Positions 38,843 through 47,426 of a stretch of 64,000 nucleotides of DNA are shown piece by piece. Below the pieces are notes generated by a model. It ran no database searches, was not told where the DNA came from, and saw nothing but the letters and a program-made list of their open reading frames with translations. Numbering within the stretch: the first letter of the stretch is position 1; every line of letters begins with the position of its first letter. This DNA comes from Paucisalibacillus globulus (GTDB lineage Bacteria > Bacillota > Bacilli > Bacillales > Amphibacillaceae): assembly GCF_900184735.1 (NCBI RefSeq), contig NZ_LT855395.1, positions 248,001 through 312,000 of the forward strand, written 5' to 3'. Made by a program: the position numbers and the translations under genes.

Positions 38843-40361
38843 ATATATTCACCTCTCCTTTTCGGTTTTTAATGTCACTTTCATTTTCTTCTTTTAACCA
38901 TTGGGTTAGATTTTCTATGTCACGCGAGAAGATACGGTCCTTCGTGATGCTTGGAACAATTTTTCTAGCTTTTGTGTAATAATTGTTTGTTTCTGTGGAG
39001 AGTTTCTCCACTCCACGATATTCTACTGCTTGCATGGCACAGATTAATTCAATGGCAATGACGCGCCTTGTATTTTGCAACATAGCCAGTGCATGTCTTG
39101 CTGCAATGGTCCCCATACTGACATGATCCTCCTGGTTAGCAGATGATGGAATGGAGTCCACACTAGCTGGATGTGCCAATGTCTTATTCTCTGAAACCAG
39201 TGATGCTGCACTATATTGCATAATCATTGCCCCCGACTCCAAACCTGGATTCGGACTGAGAAATGCTGGCAAGTCATTTAATTGTGGGTTCACGAGCCGC
39301 TCAATTCTACGCTCGGCGATATTGGCAAGCTCTGCAATTCCTAACTTTAAGAAGTCCATCGTAAAAGCAATTGGTTGGCCGTGGAAATTCCCTCCTGAAA
39401 TCACCTTGTTATTATCGGAGAAGATTAATGGGTTATCGGTTACGGCGTTAATCTCTATCGTTAGTTTTTCCTTGGCATAATGTAATGGTTGCCAACATGC
39501 ACCGAGTACTTGTGGAATACATCGTAAGGAATAGGCATCCTGAACCCGTATTTCCCCTTGAGAAGTAGTGAGTCTACTATCATGTAGAATCTCTCGCATT
39601 CTCTCCGCGACATCTATTTGCTCCTGGTGCCCTCTTACATGGTGAAGGTCTCTGTCAAATGCATCAATAATCCCGTTGAGTCCTTCCATTGTCATTGCCG
39701 CTACCATTTCACTTTGATACAGTAATTTCTCCATTTCTAAATACGTCATTACACCAGTTGCTGTCATGGCTTGTGTCCCGTTAATTAACGCTAATCCTTC
39801 TTTAGCCTTCAAAGTCATGGGCTGTAAACCAGTTAATTGGAATGCTTCTTGTGTCACCATCCGCTTCCCTTGGTAAAATACTTCCCCTTCCCCAAGAAGA
39901 ACTAATGCTAAGTGTGAAAGTGGTGCCAAGTCACCACTAGCACCAAGTGATCCTTGCTGCGGGATAACCGGACATATCCTTGCATTCACAATAGAAATTA
40001 AGTGCTCCACAAGTGCCGGCCGAACTCCTGAATACCCTTGTGCCAAGGCATTGGCCCGAAGTAATACCATACATAAGCTAATCTTTTCATCAAAGGGTTC
40101 CCCAACCCCACAAGCATGGGAATAGATGAGATTAAGTTGTAACTCCTCTAAATTTTGCTCATTAATAATGACGTCACTAAACTTCCCAAATCCAGTATTA
40201 ATTCCATACATTACTCTTTTCTCTTGTAACATGGTTTCAACTGTACTGCGGTTTGCATCAATCTTTTGTCTTTGAATATCACATAGCATGACTTGTTCAC
40301 CATGGAATACCACGCGTTCCACATCATCCAGAGTCAGACTTCTTCCCGTTAATACAACCAT
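38835..40361 (-). CDS. hutH: Histidine ammonia-lyase
   Basis: First hut enzyme: eliminates ammonia from L-histidine to give trans-urocanate. 508 residues from ATG 40361, the same as B. subtilis HutH. The self-made MIO cofactor comes from Ala-Ser-Gly at about 141-143 in [23 protein letters not shown] and the active-site region [12 protein letters not shown] agree. A GTG at 40370 opens the frame earlier but lies inside the GAGGAG site that serves ATG 40361. First structural gene of the operon; no hutP lies between promoter and hutH, in contrast to B. subtilis. Expression passes a terminator in the leader. Confidence 0.97.
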
Positions 40362-40407
40362 TCTTTTCACTCCTCTGTTGCATCACTTTAATATGATAAA
40401 GCAGGCA

Positions 40408-40447
40408 AATAAAAAGGAGGCCTTGGTATTTAAACCAAGCCTCCGAT
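40408..40447 (-). promoter_or_regulatory. Leader terminator (attenuator) of the hut operon
   Basis: On the minus strand, between promoter and hutH: GGAGGC-TTGGT pairs with ACCAAGGCCTCC (one bulge), loop TTAAAT, followed by TTTTTATTT. It lies about 65 bases after the predicted transcription start and about 45 bases before the hutH ATG, so it would stop transcription before the operon unless opened. The B. subtilis hut operon is also controlled by a leader terminator opened by HutP with histidine. Here the triplet NAG repeats known for HutP are not evident. Confidence 0.75.
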
Positions 40448-40483
40448 ATAATTTTGATTAGATTGCGCGTGAATGAATTTCAT
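40430..40483 (-). CDS. Putative 17-residue leader peptide of the hut operon
   Basis: MKFIHAQSNQNYIGGLV, from ATG 40483 with GAGGTG 5 bases upstream. Its last codons form the 5' arm of the leader terminator and its TAA stop falls at the loop. One histidine codon (fifth). A ribosome that finishes this frame would cover the 5' arm and keep the terminator open. An overlapping alternative frame of 12 codons (40458-40496, also one His codon) exists, so the reading could be chance. No homologue is claimed. Confidence 0.4.
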   Translation of the reverse strand: MKFIHAQSNQNYIGGLV

Positions 40484-40518
40484 CCTTGCACCTCATTTTA
40501 AATTTTCCTACTATTCAT

Positions 40519-40547
40519 ATTGTAAGCGTTTTCTAAAGATGTTTCAA
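40519..40547 (-). promoter_or_regulatory. SigA promoter of the hut operon with overlapping cre site
   Basis: Minus strand: TTGAAA (40547-40542), 17-bp spacer, TACAAT (40524-40519). The spacer contains TAGAAAACGCTTACA (40535-40521), a CcpA operator with one mismatch to WTGNAANCGNWNNCW. CcpA bound there would block polymerase, matching the known catabolite repression of hut in Bacillus. Confidence 0.8.
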
Positions 40548-40589
40548 TAGGTAATTTTATGTGGGTTCTTCTATTCAATTGGGAAAAGG

Positions 40590-41122
40590 TGAGATGATGT
40601 ATGGATTTGCTCTATGGTTCATTTTGGCAAAGAATTCAGGTTGTAATGATGTAAGAAAGTGCATCATTCTTCTTTTCATCAGGAATTTCAGGCTGAAATG
40701 ATGTATAAGAGTGCTCCATTCTTCTCTTCATCAGGAATATCATATTGAAATGATGTATATGAGTGCTCCATTCTTCTCTTCATCAGGAATATCATATTGA
40801 AATGATGTATATGAGTGCTCCATTCTTCTCTTCATCAGCAAGTTCAGGCTGAAATGATGTATATGAGCACTCCATTCTTCTCTTCATCAGGAAGTTCGGG
40901 CTGAAATGATGTATATGAGCGCTCCATTCTTCTCTTCATCGGGATGTTCAGGCTGAAATGATGTATATGAGTGCTCCATTCTTCTCTTCATCAGGACTAT
41001 CAAATTGAAATGATGTATAAGAGTGCTCCATTCTTCTCTTCATCAGGAATATCATATTGAAATGATGTATATGAGCGCACCATTCTTCTCTTCATCAGGA
41101 AGTTCGGGCTGAAATGATGTAC
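40590..41122 (+). repeat. Tandem array with a strict 52-bp period
   Basis: Eleven unit starts at exactly 52-bp steps: TGAAATGATG (or a close variant) at 40590, 40642, 40694, 40746, 40798, 40850, 40902, 40954, 41006, 41058 and 41110. The first two units are strongly diverged, the rest 85 to 100 percent alike by eye, with alternate blocks AATATCATAT or AAGTTCRGGC before the anchor. The period is not divisible by 3 and no long frame is open. It lies upstream of the hut promoter and downstream of the symporter terminator, so outside both transcription units. Different in sequence from the 21-bp arrays. Confidence 0.93.
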
Positions 41123-41188
41123 AGAGTCTCCCCTTACCTCATTTGTTTACCCATTCTGAATTGAAACCACTTAATAAAGTGTTCAAAA

Positions 41189-41225
41189 GAAAAAAGCATC
41201 CGCCATAACCCCATACGGATGCTTT
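41189..41225 (-). terminator. Intrinsic terminator of the symporter gene
   Basis: Minus-strand AAAGCATCCGTA / GCGGATGCTTTTTT hairpin with T run just after the stop at 41230. Confidence 0.88.
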
Positions 41226-41229
41226 CCCC

Positions 41230-42651
41230 TTAATCATTACCCTTCACTTGACCCGTCTGCCAGAATTCAACTCCTGATGGGTCATCTAGGATTTCCCGGT
41301 TAAATACTGGATCTTTCCCTTCTTTACGTTGTTTTCGATAGTCGACTAACACTCGGTGGACTATTTTATATAACATCACAATTGCATATAGGTTAATTAA
41401 TGCCATAATCGCCATAGTCAAGTCTGCTAATGCCCATACAAAGTCAAAGCTTGCTAGGGCACCAAATGCCACCATTGCAAGTACGGCTAATCGGTAGAGG
41501 AATAACCAGGTCGGACTATTTTTTATATACCCAATATTACTCTCGCCGTAATAGTAGTTACCTAATATGGAGCTATATGCAAACAGGAAGATAGCAATTG
41601 CTATGAAAATTCCCGACCATTCTCCAACATGTTGTGTAAATGCATTTTGAGTTAATTGGATTCCGTCTAAATCACTACCCGCATAACCACCTGCTGTTAT
41701 AATGATAAACCCAGTAGCAGAACAAATTAATAATGTATCAAAGAACACTCCTAATGCTTGAATTAACCCTTGCTTAACTGGGTGAGTTACCTCAGCAGTT
41801 GCTGCGGCATTCGGTGCACTCCCCATACCAGCCTCGTTAGAGAATAACCCGCGTTTTATTCCCATTAATATAGCTGCCCCGAAGCCTCCACCTGCTACTT
41901 CTTTCAAACCAAACGCATTGGCAAATATGAGAGAAAACATTTCAGGCATTGCATCAAGATTAATAATGACGACATAGAACGCAATAAGTAAGTAGATAAT
42001 GGCCATTACCGGAACGATAACTTGGGACACATTGGCGATTGATTTAAGCCCACCAAATATAACAGCTGCCGTTAATACGATTAATACAATGGCCATTGTG
42101 GTGCCTGAAACAGCAAATTCACCTTCAAATGCGAGACTAATGGTATTAGACTGTACTGAATTAAATACTAGTCCATAAGTAAAGGTAATCGTGACCGCAA
42201 AGACAACACCAAGCCAACGTTTTTTAAGACCTCTTTCCATATAATAGGCTGGTCCACCCCGGTATTGGTTCTGGTCTGGCACTTTATATACTTGTGCCAA
42301 AGTGCTCTCTACAAAACCAGATGCCGCTCCTAAAAGTGCGATAACCCACATCCAAAAGATTGCACCAGGCCCTCCGACTGCCACAGCGGAAGCAACACCA
42401 GCTAAATTACCTGTACCTACCCTAGATGCAGCACTGATTGCGAAAGCCTGAAAAGATGATGTCCCTTTTTTACCCGATGCATCGATTGCTCGCTTATCAA
42501 AGATTACCCGCAACATTTCTTTGAAGTTAACAAATTGAACAAATCCAGTTCGGATGGTGAAGTACAAACCTAAACCAATCAGGACAATGATAAGTACATA
42601 AGACCACAGTATGTCATTGGCTTCACCAACTAATCCTTCTAAAAATTCCAT
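41230..42651 (-). CDS. Alanine/glycine:cation symporter (AGCS family, AlsT-like)
   Basis: About 473 residues and eleven membrane segments. Family motifs: GTGNLAGVASAVAVGGPGAIFWMW (N-terminal third, seen as adjoining blocks), GGPAYYMERGLKKRW, and KRGLFSNEAGMGSAPNAAATAEVTHP in the middle. Uses sodium or protons to import alanine, glycine or, in some members, glutamine. Two adjacent ATGs (42654, 42651) follow GGAG; 42651 has better spacing. It is upstream-distal to the hut operon but separated by a terminator and the 52-bp array, so not part of it. Confidence 0.9.
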   Translation of the reverse strand: MEFLEGLVGEANDILWSYVLIIVLIGLGLYFTIRTGFVQFVNFKEMLRVIFDKRAIDASGKKGTSSFQAFAISAASRVGTGNLAGVASAVAVGGPGAIFWMWVIALLGAASGFVESTLAQVYKVPDQNQYRGGPAYYMERGLKKRWLGVVFAVTITFTYGLVFNSVQSNTISLAFEGEFAVSGTTMAIVLIVLTAAVIFGGLKSIANVSQVIVPVMAIIYLLIAFYVVIINLDAMPEMFSLIFANAFGLKEVAGGGFGAAILMGIKRGLFSNEAGMGSAPNAAATAEVTHPVKQGLIQALGVFFDTLLICSATGFIIITAGGYAGSDLDGIQLTQNAFTQHVGEWSGIFIAIAIFLFAYSSILGNYYYGESNIGYIKNSPTWLFLYRLAVLAMVAFGALASFDFVWALADLTMAIMALINLYAIVMLYKIVHRVLVDYRKQRKEGKDPVFNREILDDPSGVEFWQTGQVKGND

Positions 42652-42718
42652 CATGTTTCTCCTTTCACATGGTAGCATTATATCCTACGATTTAGCATAA
42701 CCAATTACGAGAATTTCC

Positions 42719-42762
42719 CTCATAAAGAAAGAGAGAAACCAATTAAAATGGCTTCTCTCCAA
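42719..42762 (-). terminator. Terminator of the thioesterase gene
   Basis: GGAGAGAAGCCATT / AATTGGTTTCTCTC on the minus strand, followed by a T-rich tract. Confidence 0.7.
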
Positions 42763-42783
42763 TTTTTTATGATAAGGTAAACA

Positions 42784-43299
42784 TTACATATTCCACGGAT
42801 AAACGGTTCCGAACTTCGCAGCAAACTCTTTGGAATAATTTCTTCTTTCACTTCTTCGTTCTGCTCTTAATGCTGCTCCCTCATGTAAGTACTTTTCTGA
42901 TTCTGACTCCGGATAAACTTCCGGAACTGGTACTGGACGAAGATTCTCATCCACAGCTACGAAGGTAAGAAATGCAGTTGCCGCAACCTTTCGATCCCCT
43001 GTGAGAAGATCTTCTGCTACCGCTTTAACAAAAACCTCCATCGATGTATTCCGTGTCCAGGTGACAAATGCTTCGACACAAATCGAATTACCTTGTTTAA
43101 CAGGTTCTAAAAAGTCGACAGAATCTGTTGAGGCAGTAACGACTGCTTTGCGACAGTGTCTCACTGCTGCAATTGCTGCAACGTCATCGATATGTGCCAT
43201 CAAGATGCCACCAAAGAGTGTACCGTGGTAGTTTGTATCAGGTGGTAGTACGTGTGATGTTTTAACTGCTAATGAGCTTGAGCAGGGTCTCTTTTCCAT
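42784..43299 (-). CDS. Acyl-CoA thioesterase (hotdog fold, YkhA-like)
   Basis: 171 residues. Hotdog domain (about 10-125) with the acyl-CoA hydrolase pattern PPDTNYHGTLFGGILMAHID, the helix DDVAAIAAVRHCRKAVVTAS and VDFLEPVKQGNSICVEAFV; a basic C-terminal tail (GAALRAERRSERRNY) follows. Hydrolyses acyl-CoA to free acid and CoA in the cytoplasm; chain preference unknown. TGGAGTG lies 8 bases before the ATG. Thirty bp downstream of cls on the same strand, so possibly cotranscribed with it, both acting in lipid metabolism. Confidence 0.9.
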   Translation of the reverse strand: MEKRPCSSSLAVKTSHVLPPDTNYHGTLFGGILMAHIDDVAAIAAVRHCRKAVVTASTDSVDFLEPVKQGNSICVEAFVTWTRNTSMEVFVKAVAEDLLTGDRKVAATAFLTFVAVDENLRPVPVPEVYPESESEKYLHEGAALRAERRSERRNYSKEFAAKFGTVYPWNM

Positions 43300-43328
43300 G
43301 TTGTGTTCACTCCATTTTAATTCATTAC

Positions 43329-44765
43329 TTATAGTATAGGCGAAAGTAACCGAGATATTGATTCTTTAATACGTATTCCTATGGATCGTTTGTTATATAG
43401 CTTTTGTGTCATTTGAGTGGACTCTATGATATCGTGATTGAACGCACTAACTAATTGTGATGCTAGACTTCTATCATAAAGAAAGGCATTCACTTCAAAG
43501 TTTAAACGGAAGCTTCGAACGTCAATGTTTGCCGTTCCTACGGAGGCAATCTTACCATCCACCACAATAGTCTTAGAGTGTAAGAAACCTTTTTGATAAA
43601 TATACACTTCTGCACCGGCCTCGAGCATATCCCCACAATAGGAAAGGGTTGCCCAATAAACAAACGGGTGATCCGGCTTATTCGGAACCATTATTTTCAC
43701 ATCCACACCCGATAACGATGCAATTCGTATCGCGTCGCGTAAGCTTTCATCTGGAATAAAATATGGTGTTTGAATAAAGACATATTCTTTGGCTGAAAGA
43801 ATCATTTTGATGTATCCGTTTTTAATTTGTTCCCAATCTGAGTCAGGACCACTCGAAACAATTTGCACGCCCGCTTTTCCACTTGATTTAGAAGCATAAT
43901 AGCGTTCGTCATATAAAATATCATGGCGAGATGCTTGATTCCAATCAAGTATAAATCTCGTCTGCATGCTTTGAACAGCCGTTCCACTGATTCTAAGATG
44001 AGTATCACGCCAGTATCCGAACTTCTTACTCTTCCCAAGGTATTCATCGCCTATATTAAACCCACCAATATAGCCAACTTCACCATCAATTATCGCCAAT
44101 TTACGGTGGTTACGGTAATTAACCTTAAAATTAATTTTCGGGATAAATGAAGGGAAAAATGCAGCTAATTCCACACCTGATTTCCGGAGTTTCCTTAGAT
44201 ACTTTGGTCTTAAATACCGGGTTCCTAAAGCATCATATAAAACCCTAACTTCTACACCTTCTTGAGCCTTCTTGATCAGCACATCTGCAATACGTTGACC
44301 TAATTCGTCATTTCGAATGATATAGTAAAGCAAATGAATATGGTCTTTAGCTTTTTCCATATCATCTAATAATGACTGAAACTTAGCACTCCCATGCACG
44401 AAGATCTCTACATCATTATCTTGCGTAAAAATGGCATCATCATTACGTAAGTGTAAATAGTATAAGTCCTTATATTCCTCGAGTTGATTAAATATAAATT
44501 CATCATTTTCTATTGCCCTTAATTGTGATTGCACTATTTTCTTAACACCAAGTTTTGCCTTTGCATCCCAGGTAAAGATACGTTTTCCACTTAGCCTTCT
44601 GCCAAAAATGAGATATAGAAAGAATCCTGCGACCGGAACAAAAAGTAAGACCATTAACCATGCCCATGCTGCAGAAGCATCTTTACGTTCTAGGAACACA
44701 ATTGATAATCCTAAAGCGATGTTAAAAATTATAATGGCCATCAGTAAATAGGGTATAAATTCCAT
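43329..44765 (-). CDS. cls: Cardiolipin synthase
   Basis: Joins two phosphatidylglycerols into cardiolipin plus glycerol at the membrane. 478 residues: two N-terminal membrane helices (about 5-55, with a short hairpin) and two phospholipase D domains, with HKD motifs in NHRKLAIIDGEVGYIGGFN (about 210) and LHSKTIVVDGKIASVGTAN (about 390). The frame is open to 44801, but GAGGGGA spaced 7 bases before ATG 44765 fixes the start. Upstream neighbour is divergent. It may be in a unit with the thioesterase. Confidence 0.93.
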   Translation of the reverse strand: MEFIPYLLMAIIIFNIALGLSIVFLERKDASAAWAWLMVLLFVPVAGFFLYLIFGRRLSGKRIFTWDAKAKLGVKKIVQSQLRAIENDEFIFNQLEEYKDLYYLHLRNDDAIFTQDNDVEIFVHGSAKFQSLLDDMEKAKDHIHLLYYIIRNDELGQRIADVLIKKAQEGVEVRVLYDALGTRYLRPKYLRKLRKSGVELAAFFPSFIPKINFKVNYRNHRKLAIIDGEVGYIGGFNIGDEYLGKSKKFGYWRDTHLRISGTAVQSMQTRFILDWNQASRHDILYDERYYASKSSGKAGVQIVSSGPDSDWEQIKNGYIKMILSAKEYVFIQTPYFIPDESLRDAIRIASLSGVDVKIMVPNKPDHPFVYWATLSYCGDMLEAGAEVYIYQKGFLHSKTIVVDGKIASVGTANIDVRSFRLNFEVNAFLYDRSLASQLVSAFNHDIIESTQMTQKLYNKRSIGIRIKESISRLLSPIL

Positions 44766-44919
44766 TTGCATTCCCCTCTTGTTAAATTCATAGAAAAACA
44801 AAAATGACAGAAACTACCTTAGACTGGATATTCACTCTACAATAGCATACGTCTAGGATTTCCGATTATACTCGGATACAAGTTGCTATATAATACTATA
44901 ACAGAAGGGAACTGAAATC

Positions 44920-45471
44920 GTGAGTAAATTTGCATTTGTTATTGGCGGGACCGGTATGTTAGAGGGAGTTTGTCATTGGTTATCGAATGAAGGTTACGAT
45001 GTGCATGTTGTCCATCGGGATATTGATAAGTTTGAATCCATGCGTTCTCGGGGAAAACACCCAGATAAATTGCATTCTATTTCTGTAGACTATCATGATG
45101 ATCATGCGCTGCAATTGAGTTTCCGTAAAGTAATCAAGCAATATGGTAAATGCCCAGATCTAATTGTTAGTTGGATTCATAATTCTGCACCGAATGCATT
45201 ACCTATTATTCTAAAAGAAGTAGGACCAAGAAAACATCCTTGGAAGTTAATTCATGTACAGGGCAGCTCGTCTTTTTTTGTAAAAGAAAACACGACTGTA
45301 CCCGAATCTTGTGAGTACAGACGTGTATATTTAGGATTTTCTCTAGAAAAAGAACGTTCCAGATGGTTATCCCATGATGAAATTGCCAATGGCGTCATTA
45401 AAGTTATTAAACAAGACTTTAAAGAAACGGTTATCGGGACTCTTAAGCCTTGGAGTAAGCGTCTGAGTTAA
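44920..45471 (+). CDS. Short-chain dehydrogenase-like Rossmann protein
   Basis: 183 residues, start GTG 44920 with AGAAGGGA 9 bases upstream. The N-terminal FAFVIGGTGMLEGVCHWLSN is a nucleotide-binding beta-alpha-beta unit of SDR type, and VHVVHRD follows as the second strand. The canonical catalytic YxxxK is not evident; YRRVYLGF is the nearest, so enzymatic activity is uncertain. Shorter than classic SDR (about 250). Its 3' end overlaps the 3' end of the convergent methionine gamma-lyase gene by 29 bp, with no terminator between. Specific role unknown. Confidence 0.75.
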   Translation: MSKFAFVIGGTGMLEGVCHWLSNEGYDVHVVHRDIDKFESMRSRGKHPDKLHSISVDYHDDHALQLSFRKVIKQYGKCPDLIVSWIHNSAPNALPIILKEVGPRKHPWKLIHVQGSSSFFVKENTTVPESCEYRRVYLGFSLEKERSRWLSHDEIANGVIKVIKQDFKETVIGTLKPWSKRLS

Positions 45472-46657
45472 TAGTAATCTTATTCAGTGCTTGCTCCAAG
45501 TCTGCCCATATATCCTGCCATGCCTCAAGACCAACAGATAATCGAATTAATTGGTCTGTAATCCCCATATACTCTTGTGACTCTTCGGGAACTACCGCAT
45601 GGGTCATTGTTGCAGGATGCTCAATTAAGGTTTCTGCATCCCCTAATGAAACAGCAATCTTTAAAAATGATAAATCATTTAAAAACTTTTGTGCTTCCGC
45701 TTTTGTCCCTTTAATCTCAAATGAGATCACTCCCCCACCACGTCGCATTTGTTTCTTCATAATGTGGTAATCTGGGTGAGCGTCATCATTTGGATAATAA
45801 ACACTAGCTACATTCGGATGGTTTTTTAAACGTTTAAAAATTTCTTCCGCATTATCACAATGACGGTCAACTCGAACTGGTAAGGTTTTTAATCCCCTTA
45901 GCAAAAGCCAAGCATCAAACGGCGAAATGACACCGCCGATATCCTTTAGTGTAGACACCGCAACTTCATCCAGGAATTCCTTCTTGCCAACTGCAAGTCC
46001 CGCAATGACATCCCCGTGTCCCCCAATATATTTTGTTGCACTATGCACCACAACATCACAACCAAGATCGAGTGGGTTCTGTAAATATGGTGATGCAAAT
46101 GTATTGTCCACTACTACAGGAATTCCATATTCCTTAGCAACTTTAGCCACCATCTCCAAATCAATCAGTTTCATCGTTGGATTTATTGGTGTCTCCACAT
46201 AAATACAAGTCGTTTCCGCTTTTATTTTTGAATGTAATTCCTCCTCTGATACCATGGTGGAAAAATCAAAGGATATATTATATTTTTCTTTCATCATGCT
46301 TAAAAGGCCGAATGTACAACCATATAGTCCTGGTGAACATAGAATATGGTCATTTGCTTTGGTTAGCGCAATGAGGATTGCCGATACAGCAGCCATTCCT
46401 GAACCAAAGGCAAGTCCCCGTTCTCCGTTTTCTAATGCTGCTATTCTCTCTTCTAATACCGTAACAGTTGGATTTCCAAGTCGTGAGTAAATATATCCAT
46501 CTTCTTCTCCTGCAAAGCGTCGTTCACCTTGTTCGGCGGTGTTGAAGGTGTAAGTTGAGGTTTGAAACAATGGTGTGGTAAGGCTCCCTAACATGTCTTT
46601 TGAATCGTAGCCTTCGTGGATTACAGATGTTTCCATATGTTTATAGGTTCTTGCCAT
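45443..46657 (-). CDS. mgl: Methionine gamma-lyase (PLP-dependent)
   Basis: 404 residues of the Cys/Met metabolism PLP family. PLP-binding Lys209 in HSATKYIGGHGD; phosphate-binding Tyr/Arg in YIYSRLGNPT; GSGMAAVSA. The residue that sets methionine gamma-lyases apart, Cys in LYGCTF (Cys114; Cys116 in the Pseudomonas enzyme), is present, whereas gamma-synthases and cystathionine lyases usually have Gly, Thr or Pro. So the likely reaction is L-methionine to methanethiol, ammonia and 2-oxobutanoate. A perfect cre site upstream fits a catabolic role. Cystathionine gamma-lyase activity cannot be excluded. AAGGAGGAG precedes the ATG. Confidence 0.82.
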   Translation of the reverse strand: MARTYKHMETSVIHEGYDSKDMLGSLTTPLFQTSTYTFNTAEQGERRFAGEEDGYIYSRLGNPTVTVLEERIAALENGERGLAFGSGMAAVSAILIALTKANDHILCSPGLYGCTFGLLSMMKEKYNISFDFSTMVSEEELHSKIKAETTCIYVETPINPTMKLIDLEMVAKVAKEYGIPVVVDNTFASPYLQNPLDLGCDVVVHSATKYIGGHGDVIAGLAVGKKEFLDEVAVSTLKDIGGVISPFDAWLLLRGLKTLPVRVDRHCDNAEEIFKRLKNHPNVASVYYPNDDAHPDYHIMKKQMRRGGGVISFEIKGTKAEAQKFLNDLSFLKIAVSLGDAETLIEHPATMTHAVVPEESQEYMGITDQLIRLSVGLEAWQDIWADLEQALNKITINSDAYSKA

Positions 46658-46715
46658 TTATTTCTCCTCCTTGATTCTTTGTTTCTAGTATTATCATATG
46701 CTATTTTTCATTATA

Positions 46716-46730
46716 ATGAAAGCGTTTTCT
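46716..46730. promoter_or_regulatory. CcpA cre site upstream of methionine gamma-lyase
   Basis: ATGAAAGCGTTTTCT matches WTGNAANCGNWNNCW at every position. On the minus strand it overlaps a TATAAT (46716-46711 side), 59 bases before the start codon, so it would repress transcription of the lyase gene. Confidence 0.78.
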
Positions 46731-46810
46731 TTTTGTTATGTAAATCCTTTTTATTGCGTTTTTTGTTAAGTAGTTTTAGAATTGTTTTTATTTATGAATG
46801 ACAGTGTGAC

Positions 46811-47348
46811 ATAGAAATAGTGCGGTACTAAGGATTTCGGATAGCGCATCATACCCGCTACGGAAATACACTCCGCTTTCCGCGGGCGGCTGGTGAGCCT
46901 CCTCAGAGCTAAAGCTCTTGCGGGGTCTCACCGATGCCTATCCTCCCGCAGGAGTCTCCGTGTATTTCCTTCGCTAGTAAGAAGTAAGTGAATTAATATA
47001 TTGGCATCTAAGTATAAAAATACGCAATTTAACCTCTACCATTAATTAGATAACTAAACTAGCGCAGGCAGAATACGTAGACTCCTCGAAAATAGAGAAC
47101 AATTTTCTTCGTGCGATGATTATGCTGCCGAAGCCTTCCTTGTCCTGCGGGAATAGCACGTGTCCGAAGACCCCTAGAGAGGCGAACTTTCCTCGAGGAG
47201 GCTGAGGCCGGGCCCGCGGCAAGGTAGACACTGCGACGGTTCTTTCGAGCAGATGTCGCCCCTGTGCTGACAGTAAAAGCGGAGTATTCTGCCGGAGCGG
47301 TAGCATCAAGTCTCACCAGATGTTTTATTTTTACTACGCAATTTCTAT
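46811..47348. mobile_element. MITE-like two-armed repeat element, copy C
   Basis: About 538 bp between the methionine gamma-lyase gene and rarD. Ends ATAGAAATAGTGCGGTAC at 46811 and the inverted relative ATTTCTAT ending at 47348. The left arm (about 46858-46972) is nearly the same as that of copy A without its 60-bp module; the right arm (about 47060-47312) carries that module in inverted orientation at 47214-47279, between CCGCGG and AAAGCGG. Open frames across the right arm (47046-47316, minus) are artefacts with no ribosome site. No target duplication is evident. Confidence 0.77.
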
Positions 47349-47426
47349 CAACCGTGAAAGCAAAGCATTAATAATCAAGACAATTTTAATAAATAACAAA
47401 TAATCTACATACAAAGAAGGGTTAAT

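Noticed and set aside
41230-42651. Symporter gene as a hut operon permease
   Set aside because: It has its own terminator and is separated from hut by the 52-bp array; AGCS proteins carry alanine or glycine, so a histidine role is not supported.
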